A stretch of 64,000 nucleotides of DNA from JBEEOW01 sp041191405 (GTDB lineage Bacteria; Bacteroidota; Bacteroidia; Cytophagales; UBA9547). The position numbers were made by a program, and so were the translations under genes. Of this stretch, positions 35,750-44,519 are shown piece by piece. Numbering within the stretch: the first letter of the stretch is position 1; each line of letters begins with the position of its first letter. The notes beneath the pieces were generated by a model. The model was not told where the DNA came from. It ran no database searches and saw only the letters and a program-made list of their open reading frames with translations. The stretch is taken from contig JBEEOW010000005.1 of NCBI GenBank assembly GCA_041191405.1, positions 1-64,000 on the forward strand, read 5' to 3'.

Positions 35750-38368
35750 TTACAACGCTACTTCTTCAATGTTTTCAAATTGAATTTTACCATCCTTTAA
35801 TACAACGCTAATTACTGCATCTTTTTGTATTGCACCTGATAAAATTTCTTTTGATAATTCGTTTAAGATTAATTGTTGAATTACACGTTTTAATGGTCGA
35901 GCTCCAAAATGAGGGTCGAATCCTTTTTGTGCAAGATAATCAAGGGCTTCGGTACTTGCCTCAATTACTATGCCTGCATGTAATAATCGTTCTTTAATTC
36001 CATTAAACTGAATTTGAGTAATTTTTCTAATTTCAGTACTCATTAATGGTTTGAACATTACTATCTCATCAATACGGTTTATAAACTCAGGTCTAACTGT
36101 TTGACGAAGATTGAGTAACACATCTTGCTTAGTTTTATCTATTAAATCAAGTTGAGTAAATACATCTTTTTGCTCAAATCCTTCAAAATTTTCACGAATT
36201 ATATCAGATCCTGAATTTGAAGTCATAATTACAATCGTGTTTTTGAAATTTGCAACTCTTCCTTTGTTATCCGTTAATCGACCATCATCCAAAACCTGCA
36301 ACAAGATATTAAATACATCTGGATGTGCTTTTTCGATTTCGTCTAACAACACCACAGAGTATGGTTTTCTTCTAACAGCTTCGGTTAATTGTCCGCCTTC
36401 GTCGTAACCAACATAACCTGGAGGCGCTCCTACCAAACGACTGACTGCATGACGTTCTTGGTATTCGGACATATCAATGCGAACCATTGCATTTTCATCA
36501 TTGAATAAAAACTCAGCCAATGCTTTTGCTAATTCGGTTTTACCAACTCCGGTAGTTCCAAGGAAAATAAATGAGCCAATTGGGCGTTTTGGGTCTTGCA
36601 AACCAGCTCTACTCCTACGCACAGCATCTGCAATGGCAGTGATTGCTTTTGCCTGACCAGCAACTCGTTTCCCTAATTCAGTTTCAAGATTTAATAGTTT
36701 TTCACGTTCACCTTGAAGCATTTTAGAAACCGGAATACCTGTCCATTTAGCTACCACTTCGGCAATATCTTCGGCAGTAACTTCCTCTTTTAGCATTGCA
36801 TTGTTGCCTTGCTTGGTTGCAACATCTTTTTTCAAAGCAAGTAAACGTTCTTCTGCTTCTTTGATTTTACCATACCTAAGTTCAGCAACTTTGGTATAAT
36901 CAGCTTGACGTTCAGCTTGTTCAGCTTCGAGTTTATATTGTTCTATGGCTTCTTTTTCTTTTTGAATGGCTGTAATCAAGCCTTTTTCATTTTCCCATTG
37001 TGCCTTTAATTGATTACGTTTTTCGTTTAAATCTGCAATTTCTTTGGCAAGAATATTCAATTTATCAACATCATTTTCACGTTTAATTGCCTCCCTTTCA
37101 ATTTCTAATTGCATAATTCTACGTTGCACCTCGTCCAATTCCTCAGGCATAGAATCAATTTCTAATCTGAGTTTTGAGGCAGCCTCATCCATTAAGTCAA
37201 TGGCTTTATCTGGTAAAAATCTATCAGAAATATACCTATGCGAAAGCTCAACAGCAGCTATAATTGCCTCATCTTTAATACGAACCCCGTGATGTAATTC
37301 GTATTTATCTTTAATACCACGCAAAATGGAAATAGCATCAGGAACTTCAGGTTCGTCAACAATAACTGATTGAAAACGACGTTCAAGTGCTTTATCCTTT
37401 TCAATATATTTTTGGTATTCTTTTAAGGTAGTTGCACCAATTGCATGTAATTCGCCACGAGCCAAAGCTGGTTTTAATAAATTGGCAGCATCCATTGCAC
37501 CTTCGCCTCCTCCTCCTGCACCTACAAGTGTGTGAATTTCATCAATGAATAAAATTATTTCGCCATCAGCATCGGTAACTTCTTTAATTACAGCCTTTAA
37601 ACGTTCTTCAAACTCACCTTTAAATTTTGCACCTGCAACCAATAATCCCATGTCTAATGACACAATTTTCTTAGATTTTAGGTTTTCAGGTACATCACCT
37701 GAAATAATTCTTTGTGCTAAACCTTCTACGATGGCTGTTTTACCAACCCCTGGTTCGCCAAGTAAAATTGGGTTATTTTTAGATCTACGAGAAAGAATTT
37801 GAAGTACACGTCTGATTTCTTCGTCACGACCAATTACAGGGTCAATTTTACCTGCAAGTGCCATTTCGTTTAAATCAATGGCGTATTTTTTCAGTGTATT
37901 ATACTTGTTTTCAGCACTTTGGTCTGATACAGTATTGCCCCCACGCAATTCTTTTATGGCAGCACGAATGAGTTTATCAGTAAAACCTGCATCTTTTAAT
38001 AATGAAGCAGTTTTATCACTTGCCAATACCAAAGAAAGCAGAATTACCTCAACCGAAACGTATTCGTCTTTAAGTTCTTTAATTAAGTTGTTGGCTTTGT
38101 TTAAAACCGAATTTGCATCGTTAGAAAGATATTGCCCTTGTCCGCTTACTTTTGGAAAAGAAGCAATTAAATCATCCAATTTTTGCCCGATAAAGCCAGT
38201 GTTAGCACCAATTTTTTTCGATAAAAATGAAAAAACACTTTCATCGGAACTGATGATAGCTTTTAGAATATGCGCAGTTTCAATAGACTGCTGTTGAAAA
38301 CCTGAAGCAATTTCAGCAGCTTTCTGAATTACTTCTTGCGCTTTAATAGTGTAATTATTGAAATTCAT
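35750..38368 (-). CDS. clpB: ATP-dependent chaperone ClpB
   Basis: An 872-residue Hsp100 disaggregase that, with DnaK, pulls proteins out of aggregates. Domain order is complete: an N-domain (1-145), AAA1 with Walker A GEPGVGKTA, a coiled-coil middle domain (about 405-530, EELDEVQRRIMQLE onward), and AAA2 with GTTGVGKTEL and RIDMSEYQE. The pore loop KYRGEFEERLK appears as AKFKGEFEERLK. The middle domain distinguishes it from ClpA and ClpC. It is transcribed alone and is presumably heat induced, but no heat-shock element was identified. Confidence 0.97.
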   Translation of the reverse strand: MNFNNYTIKAQEVIQKAAEIASGFQQQSIETAHILKAIISSDESVFSFLSKKIGANTGFIGQKLDDLIASFPKVSGQGQYLSNDANSVLNKANNLIKELKDEYVSVEVILLSLVLASDKTASLLKDAGFTDKLIRAAIKELRGGNTVSDQSAENKYNTLKKYAIDLNEMALAGKIDPVIGRDEEIRRVLQILSRRSKNNPILLGEPGVGKTAIVEGLAQRIISGDVPENLKSKKIVSLDMGLLVAGAKFKGEFEERLKAVIKEVTDADGEIILFIDEIHTLVGAGGGGEGAMDAANLLKPALARGELHAIGATTLKEYQKYIEKDKALERRFQSVIVDEPEVPDAISILRGIKDKYELHHGVRIKDEAIIAAVELSHRYISDRFLPDKAIDLMDEAASKLRLEIDSMPEELDEVQRRIMQLEIEREAIKRENDVDKLNILAKEIADLNEKRNQLKAQWENEKGLITAIQKEKEAIEQYKLEAEQAERQADYTKVAELRYGKIKEAEERLLALKKDVATKQGNNAMLKEEVTAEDIAEVVAKWTGIPVSKMLQGEREKLLNLETELGKRVAGQAKAITAIADAVRRSRAGLQDPKRPIGSFIFLGTTGVGKTELAKALAEFLFNDENAMVRIDMSEYQERHAVSRLVGAPPGYVGYDEGGQLTEAVRRKPYSVVLLDEIEKAHPDVFNILLQVLDDGRLTDNKGRVANFKNTIVIMTSNSGSDIIRENFEGFEQKDVFTQLDLIDKTKQDVLLNLRQTVRPEFINRIDEIVMFKPLMSTEIRKITQIQFNGIKERLLHAGIVIEASTEALDYLAQKGFDPHFGARPLKRVIQQLILNELSKEILSGAIQKDAVISVVLKDGKIQFENIEEVAL

Positions 38369-38557
38369 AATTTGATGAATTTTAAGAGTATGATTGCCTT
38401 ATATCAAAATGTAACCCAAGCTTCAAAACACTGACTTTTTAACAGTAAACCACTCGTTATCAAGCTTGAAACACGACACAATTTCCGAATTTATAAAAAT
38501 ATGAACACTGATTTATGTCAATTTGTGTGGTGATAATTTTTAAATTTAAATTATAAC

Positions 38558-38589
38558 TATTTAAGACGACGCATGAGCCATCTTAAATA
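38558..38589. other. Hairpin upstream of clpB
   Basis: TATTTAAGA (38558-38566) pairs with TCTTAAATA (38581-38589) around a G/C-richer 14-nt loop. Role unknown; it may be a decayed dispersed repeat. No gene is seen in 38369-38656. Confidence 0.45.
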
Positions 38590-38593
38590 AATG

Positions 38594-38635
38594 AAAAACC
38601 CACCCCAACCTTGGTAAACAAGGGGGTAGGTTTTA
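38594..38635 (-). terminator. Terminator of the toxin-antitoxin operon
   Basis: A long imperfect hairpin (CCTTG with CAAGG, then CCC with GGG and AAAACC with GGTTTT) lies 22 bp past the PIN gene stop. On the minus strand a T-tract follows. Confidence 0.65.
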
Positions 38636-38656
38636 TTTAACAATATAATTTCGATT

Positions 38657-39067
38657 TTATAATTTCAAATATTCATCAGGTAACATTACAGGAATTGTTG
38701 AATTTTTGAAATCTTTAGCATTTCGTGTGATTAAAAAATTACAGTTTGAATTTACAGCACTAAAATATTGCAAAGAGTCTTCAAAATCTTTAAAATTTGA
38801 GGTTAAACTTTTATCTAATACCGAGGAAGTTAAATCTGAAACCTCCACCAAAGTTCTAAATTTATGTAAAGCTTCAATTACTTTTTGAGGTGGAGCATAT
38901 TTTAAAAGTATGTAACTAGCCGTAGCGAATGAAAGTGTAGAAACCACCAAAATCAATTCTTGTTTTTCTGCTTTTGTAACAATTTTGGCAATTGAATCAT
39001 AAAAAGGCGCACGATTTCCTAAAAAATCCAACATGATGTTGGTATCTAAAAACAAACGATCTTTCAT
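38657..39067 (-). CDS. PIN-domain toxin (VapC-like RNase)
   Basis: A 136-residue PIN-domain protein. Acidic residues for Mg2+ are visible at D8 (FLDTN), E96/D97 (FEDSLQ) and D119 (RNAKDF). VapC-type toxins cut tRNA or rRNA when freed from their antitoxin. The gene overlaps the upstream antitoxin by ATGA (39064-39067), as is normal for such pairs. The usual central glutamate is not obvious in STLSFATAS, as also seen in the Bacteroidota subgroup. Confidence 0.88.
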   Translation of the reverse strand: MKDRLFLDTNIMLDFLGNRAPFYDSIAKIVTKAEKQELILVVSTLSFATASYILLKYAPPQKVIEALHKFRTLVEVSDLTSSVLDKSLTSNFKDFEDSLQYFSAVNSNCNFLITRNAKDFKNSTIPVMLPDEYLKL

Positions 39068-39318
39068 TTATATTTTTCATTTAAATAGTTAAAACGTTCG
39101 TTTTTATAATCTATGTTATTTGGAATATTTATACCTTCCGAAATGCTTTTTACAAAACTTGAAATTTCAACTTCATCATTGACAGACTCTTCTTTTGAAA
39201 CTAAAGCCTTTAAGTATGTTTCAACAATATTTGACAAACTTCTTTTATGAGCATCAGCATATAACTTTGCCTTAGCAATTATTGATTCGTCAAGTTTTAA
39301 AGTCAATTTAGTATCCAT
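39064..39318 (-). CDS. Antitoxin, DUF6364-like ribbon-helix-helix protein
   Basis: An 84-residue protein starting MDTKLTLKLDESIIAKAK, the DUF6364 ribbon-helix-helix pattern (short strand, then two helices) for DNA binding. The acidic C-terminal half should wrap the PIN toxin. It is the first gene of the pair, so it probably represses its own operon. A -7 box lies at 39340-39347. Confidence 0.87.
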   Translation of the reverse strand: MDTKLTLKLDESIIAKAKLYADAHKRSLSNIVETYLKALVSKEESVNDEVEISSFVKSISEGINIPNNIDYKNERFNYLNEKYK

Positions 39319-39339
39319 TTTAACTGCAATTTATACGCA

Positions 39340-39347
39340 CAAAAATA
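39340..39347 (-). promoter_or_regulatory. Candidate -7 box of the toxin-antitoxin operon
   Basis: On the minus strand, TATTTTTG matches TAnnTTTG, 22 bp before the antitoxin start. The -33 position reads TTTT rather than TTTG. Confidence 0.4.
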
Positions 39348-39389
39348 ATAATTTAAAACGTACAGGTGAAAATAAAGTTCATTTTTAAT

Positions 39390-40094
39390 TTATTTTCTTA
39401 AAATATACCTACCCTTATCATAAATATACATTCCCATTCTCATGTCGGGTTTTGTATTGCCTTTATAATTTTTCAAAATTATTGTATCGTTTTGGTATTT
39501 AAAATCATAGCAGTAGGCTGTGCTGTCTGTAATCCATTCAGTAGTTTCATAACTTAACAAAGTTGAATCAGCTCCTTTTGTTTTAAAATTCTCTTCATTA
39601 GCAGTACATTCAAAAATTTTCTTTACTAGATTTAAATCAACTACAAAATATTGTTTTCGACTTACAGCTGCAAAAAAAGGTGTTATACTTGCTATACTTG
39701 TATGATAATCAGATTCTAATTCAACTAATAGTTTAGTCTTATTTGTATTTACTAAACTTAATTTCCCTTGAACATTACAAATACCAACATCTGTCAAATT
39801 CAATATTTGTTTTTTGTTATTTTTGTTATAAGATATAAAAATATTGTCTTTATCATTTTCTTCAGTTTTGAATAGTTTAATTTCACCAAATATCTGATTA
39901 TAAATACTATCCATACTATTTATTTCATTTTCAATTTGTGGTTGAAACTCAGTTTTTGCTAAGGGTTTTTCAATTTCAGGAGCTAAAACTGTATCTGTAT
40001 TTTCAGTTGATATTTGAATTTCATTCTCGGAAACATGCTTGTGTTTACATGAAAATATAGTGATTAAAAGTAAGAGGTAGAGTGTGGGTTTCAT
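39390..40094 (-). CDS. Lipoprotein of unknown function
   Basis: A 234-residue protein with a short signal and lipobox (ITIFSC, Cys16), then a Ser/Glu/Thr-rich linker to about residue 50 and a mixed alpha/beta domain. No recognised family. Paired aromatic residues and a C-terminal beta segment (GMYIYDKGRYILRK) resemble the generic small lipoproteins of this phylum. Confidence 0.65.
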   Translation of the reverse strand: MKPTLYLLLLITIFSCKHKHVSENEIQISTENTDTVLAPEIEKPLAKTEFQPQIENEINSMDSIYNQIFGEIKLFKTEENDKDNIFISYNKNNKKQILNLTDVGICNVQGKLSLVNTNKTKLLVELESDYHTSIASITPFFAAVSRKQYFVVDLNLVKKIFECTANEENFKTKGADSTLLSYETTEWITDSTAYCYDFKYQNDTIILKNYKGNTKPDMRMGMYIYDKGRYILRK

Positions 40095-40117
40095 TGGGTT
40101 TAGTTATTAATATTATT

Positions 40118-40144
40118 TGCAGTAGCTCGGCTCTGCCGTGTTAC
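40118..40144 (+). repeat. REP-like repeat, left copy
   Basis: A 27-nt copy of GCAGT(A/C)GCTCGGCTCTGCCG. Its inverse is at 40218-40244 with 23 of 27 positions matching. Each copy contains the small palindrome CGGC-TCT-GCCG. G/C-rich against an A/T-rich background. Confidence 0.7.
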
Positions 40145-40217
40145 AATTATCTTTTTGGCTTCTAGCCATATTATTAAAATATAATTTCTAATTAGACAAG
40201 ATGTCTATTTCATAAAT

Positions 40218-40244
40218 GTTACTCGGCAGAGCCGAGCGACTGCG
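40218..40244 (-). repeat. REP-like repeat, right copy, inside the 3' end of a gene
   Basis: Inverse partner of 40118-40144. It supplies the last codons (SQSLGSAE) and the TAA stop of the gene at 40219, so the repeat has changed or replaced that protein's C-terminus. Confidence 0.7.
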
Positions 40245-41013
40245 AAGTTTTATTATTTTTATTTAAAATTTCTTCAAGTTTATTTTTCAATAATTCAATG
40301 TCGTCTAAATTTTTAAAATCTAGATTACGTATAAATTCATCTGAAACTAAAGGATTATTAGATTCAAGAATTTTATTTCTATCTATTTTGTAATCAGTTT
40401 TTAAATCGAAATTAGTGTAAGCTGCAATTAAACTTTCTTCGAATAATTGTTCTTTTGACAAAAAGATCCCTTGATTTTCATAATATTCTTTTATTAGATG
40501 TAGAATCTTATTTCCTGTAACATTTAGCTTATAAATTGTATTAATAAAAAGTTTTCTATCATCTGGTATGATTAAATCAATTTCGATTTCATACATTTTA
40601 TTTCTTCCATTTGAATCTAAATATGAGTTAATTGCTAATTCAAAAATTGTCTTATACGATAAAAGAATTTTAATATCAGAATTTTTATTATCCTCAAAAA
40701 ATATTTGAGGCTGCCATTGAGCTGATTTTAGCATTAAAATTGAATCAAAATGTCCCGAAATTTTATTTCGGATATGATTAATAAATTCTAATTCTCTGTG
40801 AATAGATTTTTTTAAATTATTAAACTCAACATTTTCTTTCAAAATCTTCGAGTTTATTGTTATTAAGTCTTTTAAAATATATAATGCTAAAATATTATGT
40901 TTTAATAGTCTAAAAAATAAAGTCGGATTTTCAAATGATAAATTCGAATGAAAATAATTTATTTCATCTAACAATAATATTGTCTGCAAATATTTAGCAC
41001 GGCTTTCAATCAT
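40219..41013 (-). CDS. Hypothetical mostly helical protein with an RNxxxxH motif
   Basis: A 264-residue protein, mostly helical, with no signal peptide. One motif stands out: HIRNKISGH at about 80-88, with R82-N83 and H88, the R-x(4-6)-H spacing of HEPN RNases. This is suggestive only; other RNKISGH proteins are not nucleases. The last eight residues are encoded by a G/C-rich dispersed repeat (40218-40244). The 12-base motif TAGTCTAAATAA lies 18 bp before its start. Confidence 0.6.
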   Translation of the reverse strand: MIESRAKYLQTILLLDEINYFHSNLSFENPTLFFRLLKHNILALYILKDLITINSKILKENVEFNNLKKSIHRELEFINHIRNKISGHFDSILMLKSAQWQPQIFFEDNKNSDIKILLSYKTIFELAINSYLDSNGRNKMYEIEIDLIIPDDRKLFINTIYKLNVTGNKILHLIKEYYENQGIFLSKEQLFEESLIAAYTNFDLKTDYKIDRNKILESNNPLVSDEFIRNLDFKNLDDIELLKNKLEEILNKNNKTSQSLGSAE

Positions 41014-41087
41014 AAATTAAAAAGAAAATTTTTATTTAGACTAGTTTACACTTTAATGATAATTATTTTCATAATATTGCTAAATAA

Positions 41088-41882
41088 TTACTCAAACTCC
41101 ACCAACCTCCTCACCACCTCATCATCCTTAACCTTATACACTGAAACCGAACAAGCATTAGTAAAAAACACACAATCAAGGGTTTCAAAGTTTAAGTCCG
41201 AAACTAAAACTTCACATACTTGTATGTTTAGTTGTTTGGCTTTTTGAATGATGTTGTGGCGCATAACACCTGCCAAACAGCCTGTTTGTAAACTTGGGGT
41301 AAATAATGTTCCGTTATCAATCCAAAATATATTACTTGCCGAACCTTCGGCTATATTCCCCTGATTATCAAATAGTATTACTTCATCCAGTTGATGTTGC
41401 TTTTTGTAGTTCGACGCCAAAATATATGGCAATGCATTCAAGGTTTTATAGGCTGAAATGGGCGAATGGTGTAATCTGAAATCTTTATATAAACCTATTT
41501 TTGATATTTCAGTAATTGCAAACGCAGCAAATGGTGCTACTTTTATGAAATAGTTTATTTGATTATTGGCAGGTGTAAATAAGCCACCTTCTTTTCGCCA
41601 AACTATCAATTTTATTCTAACATCCTCATTTAAAGCATTTTTATCTATCAATGCCAAGATATTATTTTCAAGATATTCTTGATTAAATGTTGTTGGGATT
41701 TCAAATGATAAAGCTTTGGCTCCTAGCGTTAAGCGTTCAAAATGCTTGTCTAAAAACATGATTTTACCTTTTCTGAAAGCGATGGTTTCAAAAAGTCCGT
41801 CGCCGTATTGAAAAGCACGGTCTAAATTTCCTACAGAAAATTGCTCCTCATTTATAAACGCTCCGTTAAAGTATGCAATCAT
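41088..41882 (-). CDS. Aminotransferase class IV, probable 4-amino-4-deoxychorismate lyase
   Basis: A 264-residue fold-type IV PLP enzyme. The PLP lysine is K146 in SAYKTLNALPY. FQYGDGLFETI near the N-terminus and EGSASNIFWI are family motifs. The compact length and KTLN context favour PabC (p-aminobenzoate synthesis for folate) over branched-chain or D-amino acid aminotransferases, but class IV members are hard to separate by eye. It is divergent from the serine dehydratase gene with 44 bp between. Confidence 0.82.
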   Translation of the reverse strand: MIAYFNGAFINEEQFSVGNLDRAFQYGDGLFETIAFRKGKIMFLDKHFERLTLGAKALSFEIPTTFNQEYLENNILALIDKNALNEDVRIKLIVWRKEGGLFTPANNQINYFIKVAPFAAFAITEISKIGLYKDFRLHHSPISAYKTLNALPYILASNYKKQHQLDEVILFDNQGNIAEGSASNIFWIDNGTLFTPSLQTGCLAGVMRHNIIQKAKQLNIQVCEVLVSDLNFETLDCVFFTNACSVSVYKVKDDEVVRRLVEFE

Positions 41883-41926
41883 ATTTTAGCCATCAGTTTT
41901 ATTATTAAACAAAAATATCATTAAAA

Positions 41927-42598
41927 ATGGAAAATAATAGTATTTTCGATATGATTGGTCCGGTAATGATTGGTCCTTCGAGCTCGCATACAGCTGGAGT
42001 TGCTCGTATTGGTAGGGTTGCACATCATATTTTGGGTAATCAGCCGAGTGATATTGATATTTTGTTTTATAATTCATTTTCAGCTACTTATCAAGGTCAC
42101 GGTAGTGATAGAGCTATTATTGGTGGATTAATGGATTTTCATACTGACGACCCAAACATCAAAAATGCTTTAGAAATTGCCAAAGAAAACAATATAAATA
42201 TTCAATTTAAGGGTACAAATCATTTATTAAAACACCCAAACACAGTTGAAATATTTGCCCAAAATACTGAAAATAAGTGTACTGTTATTGGCGAAAGTTT
42301 GGGTGGTGGTGTAATTAATATTACTTCTGTGGATGGATACAAATGTTCATTTTCGGCAATGTTACCTACTTTAATCATCAAATCAACCGACCACAGAGGT
42401 AGTTTGGCATTTTTGGCTGATGTAATTACCCACGAAGATTGCAATATTGCCTCCTTGTATGTTTCACGAAAAGAGAAGCAAGGTGAAGGTTGTTTTTTTA
42501 TAGAATTAGATTCTGAAATTCGACAAACTACTATTGATTACCTAAAAACGATGAATTGGGTAAGAAAAATTATTTATCTAAATATCAATAACTTATAA
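41927..42598 (+). CDS. sdaAB: L-serine dehydratase, beta subunit
   Basis: A 223-residue protein with the beta-domain motifs DMIGPVMIGPSSSHTAG, GHGSDRAIIGG and GGGVINI, and a C-terminal ACT-like segment from about residue 150 (DHRGSLAFLADVI). With its Fe-S alpha subunit it deaminates serine to pyruvate. The alpha subunit is not adjacent; the next gene is gpsA. The alpha gene must be elsewhere if the enzyme is active. The Fe-S dependence of the alpha subunit connects it to the suf genes in a general way. Confidence 0.9.
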   Translation: MENNSIFDMIGPVMIGPSSSHTAGVARIGRVAHHILGNQPSDIDILFYNSFSATYQGHGSDRAIIGGLMDFHTDDPNIKNALEIAKENNINIQFKGTNHLLKHPNTVEIFAQNTENKCTVIGESLGGGVINITSVDGYKCSFSAMLPTLIIKSTDHRGSLAFLADVITHEDCNIASLYVSRKEKQGEGCFFIELDSEIRQTTIDYLKTMNWVRKIIYLNINNL

Positions 42599-42775
42599 AA
42601 TATATTTTTCAAATGAATGGAGATGTAATCATAAAATTGTAAAATTGTATAATTATTAATTTAAATATTTGGACTACTTGAATGTTTTTCAGATATCAAT
42701 AATTAGCAACTTATTAGTATTTAATGAATTACATATATTATTTACTAATTACTAATTACTAATTACCTTTTATTT

Positions 42776-43795
42776 ATGCCAACAATTAATAAACAAATAT
42801 CAAGTACAACAGTTGCCGTAATTGGTGGTGGAAGTTGGGCAACAGCCTTGGTTAAAATATTGTCGGAAAACGATGTAAAAATAAAGTGGTGGTTGAGAAA
42901 AAAGGAATATGTTCAACATATTAAAAAGTTTGCTCACAACCCTACGCATTTAAGTGATGTACAAATCAACTTAAAAAAAGTAAAACCTGATACTAACATA
43001 AAAGCGGTTATTGCAGATGCAAATTTTGTAATATTGGCTTCTCCTGCGGCATTTTTAAGAGAAATATTAAACGAATTACCAGCTGATGCTTTTAGAGGAA
43101 AAGTGGTGGTTTCGGCTATAAAAGGCTTAATTCCAGTTCTTCACGAAACTGTAGCTGATTATTTAGAACGTGAATTTAATGTTCCAGAAACTGAATTTTG
43201 TTTGATAGGTGGCCCATGTCACTCAGAAGAGGTAGCTCAAGAAAAACAATCCTATTTAACTGTTGCTTGTAAAGATTTTAGCAATGCCATTCAATTTTCA
43301 AATTTATTGAATTGTAGATTTGTAAAAACGCATTGCTTAACAGATGTTTACGGTGTAGAATATGCTGCAATTATGAAAAATATAATTGCTTTGGCATCAG
43401 GTATTGCTCACGGTTTAGGTTATGGCGATAATTTTCAAGCAGTGCTGATTACCAATGCAATGCAAGAAATTAAGCGCTTTATTGATACCATTGCACCTCA
43501 GCAACAACGTGACTTGAATGATAGTGCTTACTGGGGCGATTTACTTGTAACTGCCTATTCAACATTTAGTAGAAACCGTACCTTCGGTAATATGATTGGT
43601 AGAGGTTATTCAGTAAAAGCTGCACAAATGGAAATGAATATGATAGCAGAAGGATATTATGCAACCAAGAGTATGCACGAAATTTTAAAGCGTTACGAAG
43701 TTGAAATGCCAATTACCAATGCCGTGTATAACATTCTCTACGAAAAAGTTTCGCCAACTATTGAAATTCAAATTTTACAGAATTTATTAAGATAG
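42776..43795 (+). CDS. gpsA: Glycerol-3-phosphate dehydrogenase [NAD(P)+]
   Basis: A 339-residue GpsA that reduces dihydroxyacetone phosphate to sn-glycerol-3-phosphate for phospholipids. The nucleotide-binding loop is VIGGGSWATAL, a slight variant of GxGxxG. The active-site lysine region GVEYAAIMKNIIALASG and the anion-binding ASGIAHGLGYGDN are intact. A repeat of TTACTAATTACTAATTACTA lies just before it (about 42737-42765). Confidence 0.94.
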   Translation: MPTINKQISSTTVAVIGGGSWATALVKILSENDVKIKWWLRKKEYVQHIKKFAHNPTHLSDVQINLKKVKPDTNIKAVIADANFVILASPAAFLREILNELPADAFRGKVVVSAIKGLIPVLHETVADYLEREFNVPETEFCLIGGPCHSEEVAQEKQSYLTVACKDFSNAIQFSNLLNCRFVKTHCLTDVYGVEYAAIMKNIIALASGIAHGLGYGDNFQAVLITNAMQEIKRFIDTIAPQQQRDLNDSAYWGDLLVTAYSTFSRNRTFGNMIGRGYSVKAAQMEMNMIAEGYYATKSMHEILKRYEVEMPITNAVYNILYEKVSPTIEIQILQNLLR

Positions 43796-43851
43796 TTTTT
43801 TAGACTTAAGATGAAAGACTTAATACTTAAGATTTAAAAGATATAGAAGAG

Positions 43852-43881
43852 ATGCTTCTCAGAAATGAGAGGCATTTTTTT
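43852..43881 (+). terminator. Terminator of gpsA
   Basis: A 10-bp stem (43852-43861 with 43866-43875, one wobble) with a GAAA tetraloop and a following T-tract. Confidence 0.85.
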
Positions 43882-43948
43882 ATGGAGATTAGTCTATTTA
43901 TTGTTTTTTCAATACAATTATATATTTTGCATTTCAAAATCAACCTTT

Positions 43949-44503
43949 ATGAATTACACAAAAGAAATATCTCAATTAGAAAAAAACGAATTACTTATTA
44001 TTCTAAAAAAACGATTTGAAAAAAATATGCATCGTCACCCAAAAACAATTTGGGAAAATGTAGTTGCAAAATTAGAAGAAAATCCTGCGAAATTTTGGTC
44101 AATCAATGAAATGGAAACCACTGGTGGTGAGCCTGATGTAATTGAATTTGAAAATAGTATTTCATTTTTTGACTGTTCTCCTGAAAGTCCCAAAGGTAGA
44201 AGAAGTTTATGTTATGATGGCGATGCTTTAGAATCAAGAAAAGAGCATAAACCTCAAAATAGTGTTACAGAATTAGCTAATTCAATGGGAATTGATTTGT
44301 TAAATGAAGCACAATATCGTTTTTTGCAATCATTTGGTGCATTAGATACCAAAACATCAAGTTGGGTAAAAACACCTGATAATATTAGAAAATTAGGTGG
44401 TGCTATATTTGGAGATTTTAGATACGGACAAGTTTTTATTTACCATAATGGAGCAGAATCATATTATGCTGCAAGAGGGTTTAGAGGAATGATTAGTTTA
44501 TAA
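43949..44503 (+). CDS. DUF4256 family protein
   Basis: A 184-residue soluble protein. LLIILKKRFEKNMHRH, MEXTGGEPDVI-like (here METTGGEPDVIEF), SPKGRRSLCYD and FGALDTKTSSW are the DUF4256 hallmarks. The family has no known function and is scattered across bacteria. ATG 43949 is chosen; the upstream extension overlaps the gpsA terminator. It is convergent with the acyl-CoA ligase gene, with only 16 bp between. Confidence 0.83.
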   Translation: MNYTKEISQLEKNELLIILKKRFEKNMHRHPKTIWENVVAKLEENPAKFWSINEMETTGGEPDVIEFENSISFFDCSPESPKGRRSLCYDGDALESRKEHKPQNSVTELANSMGIDLLNEAQYRFLQSFGALDTKTSSWVKTPDNIRKLGGAIFGDFRYGQVFIYHNGAESYYAARGFRGMISL

Positions 44504-44519
44504 AGAAAAATATTTCAAA

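Noticed and set aside
37044..38297. Plus-strand ORFs inside clpB
   Set aside because: ClpB is unambiguous; these are antisense shadows caused by codon bias.
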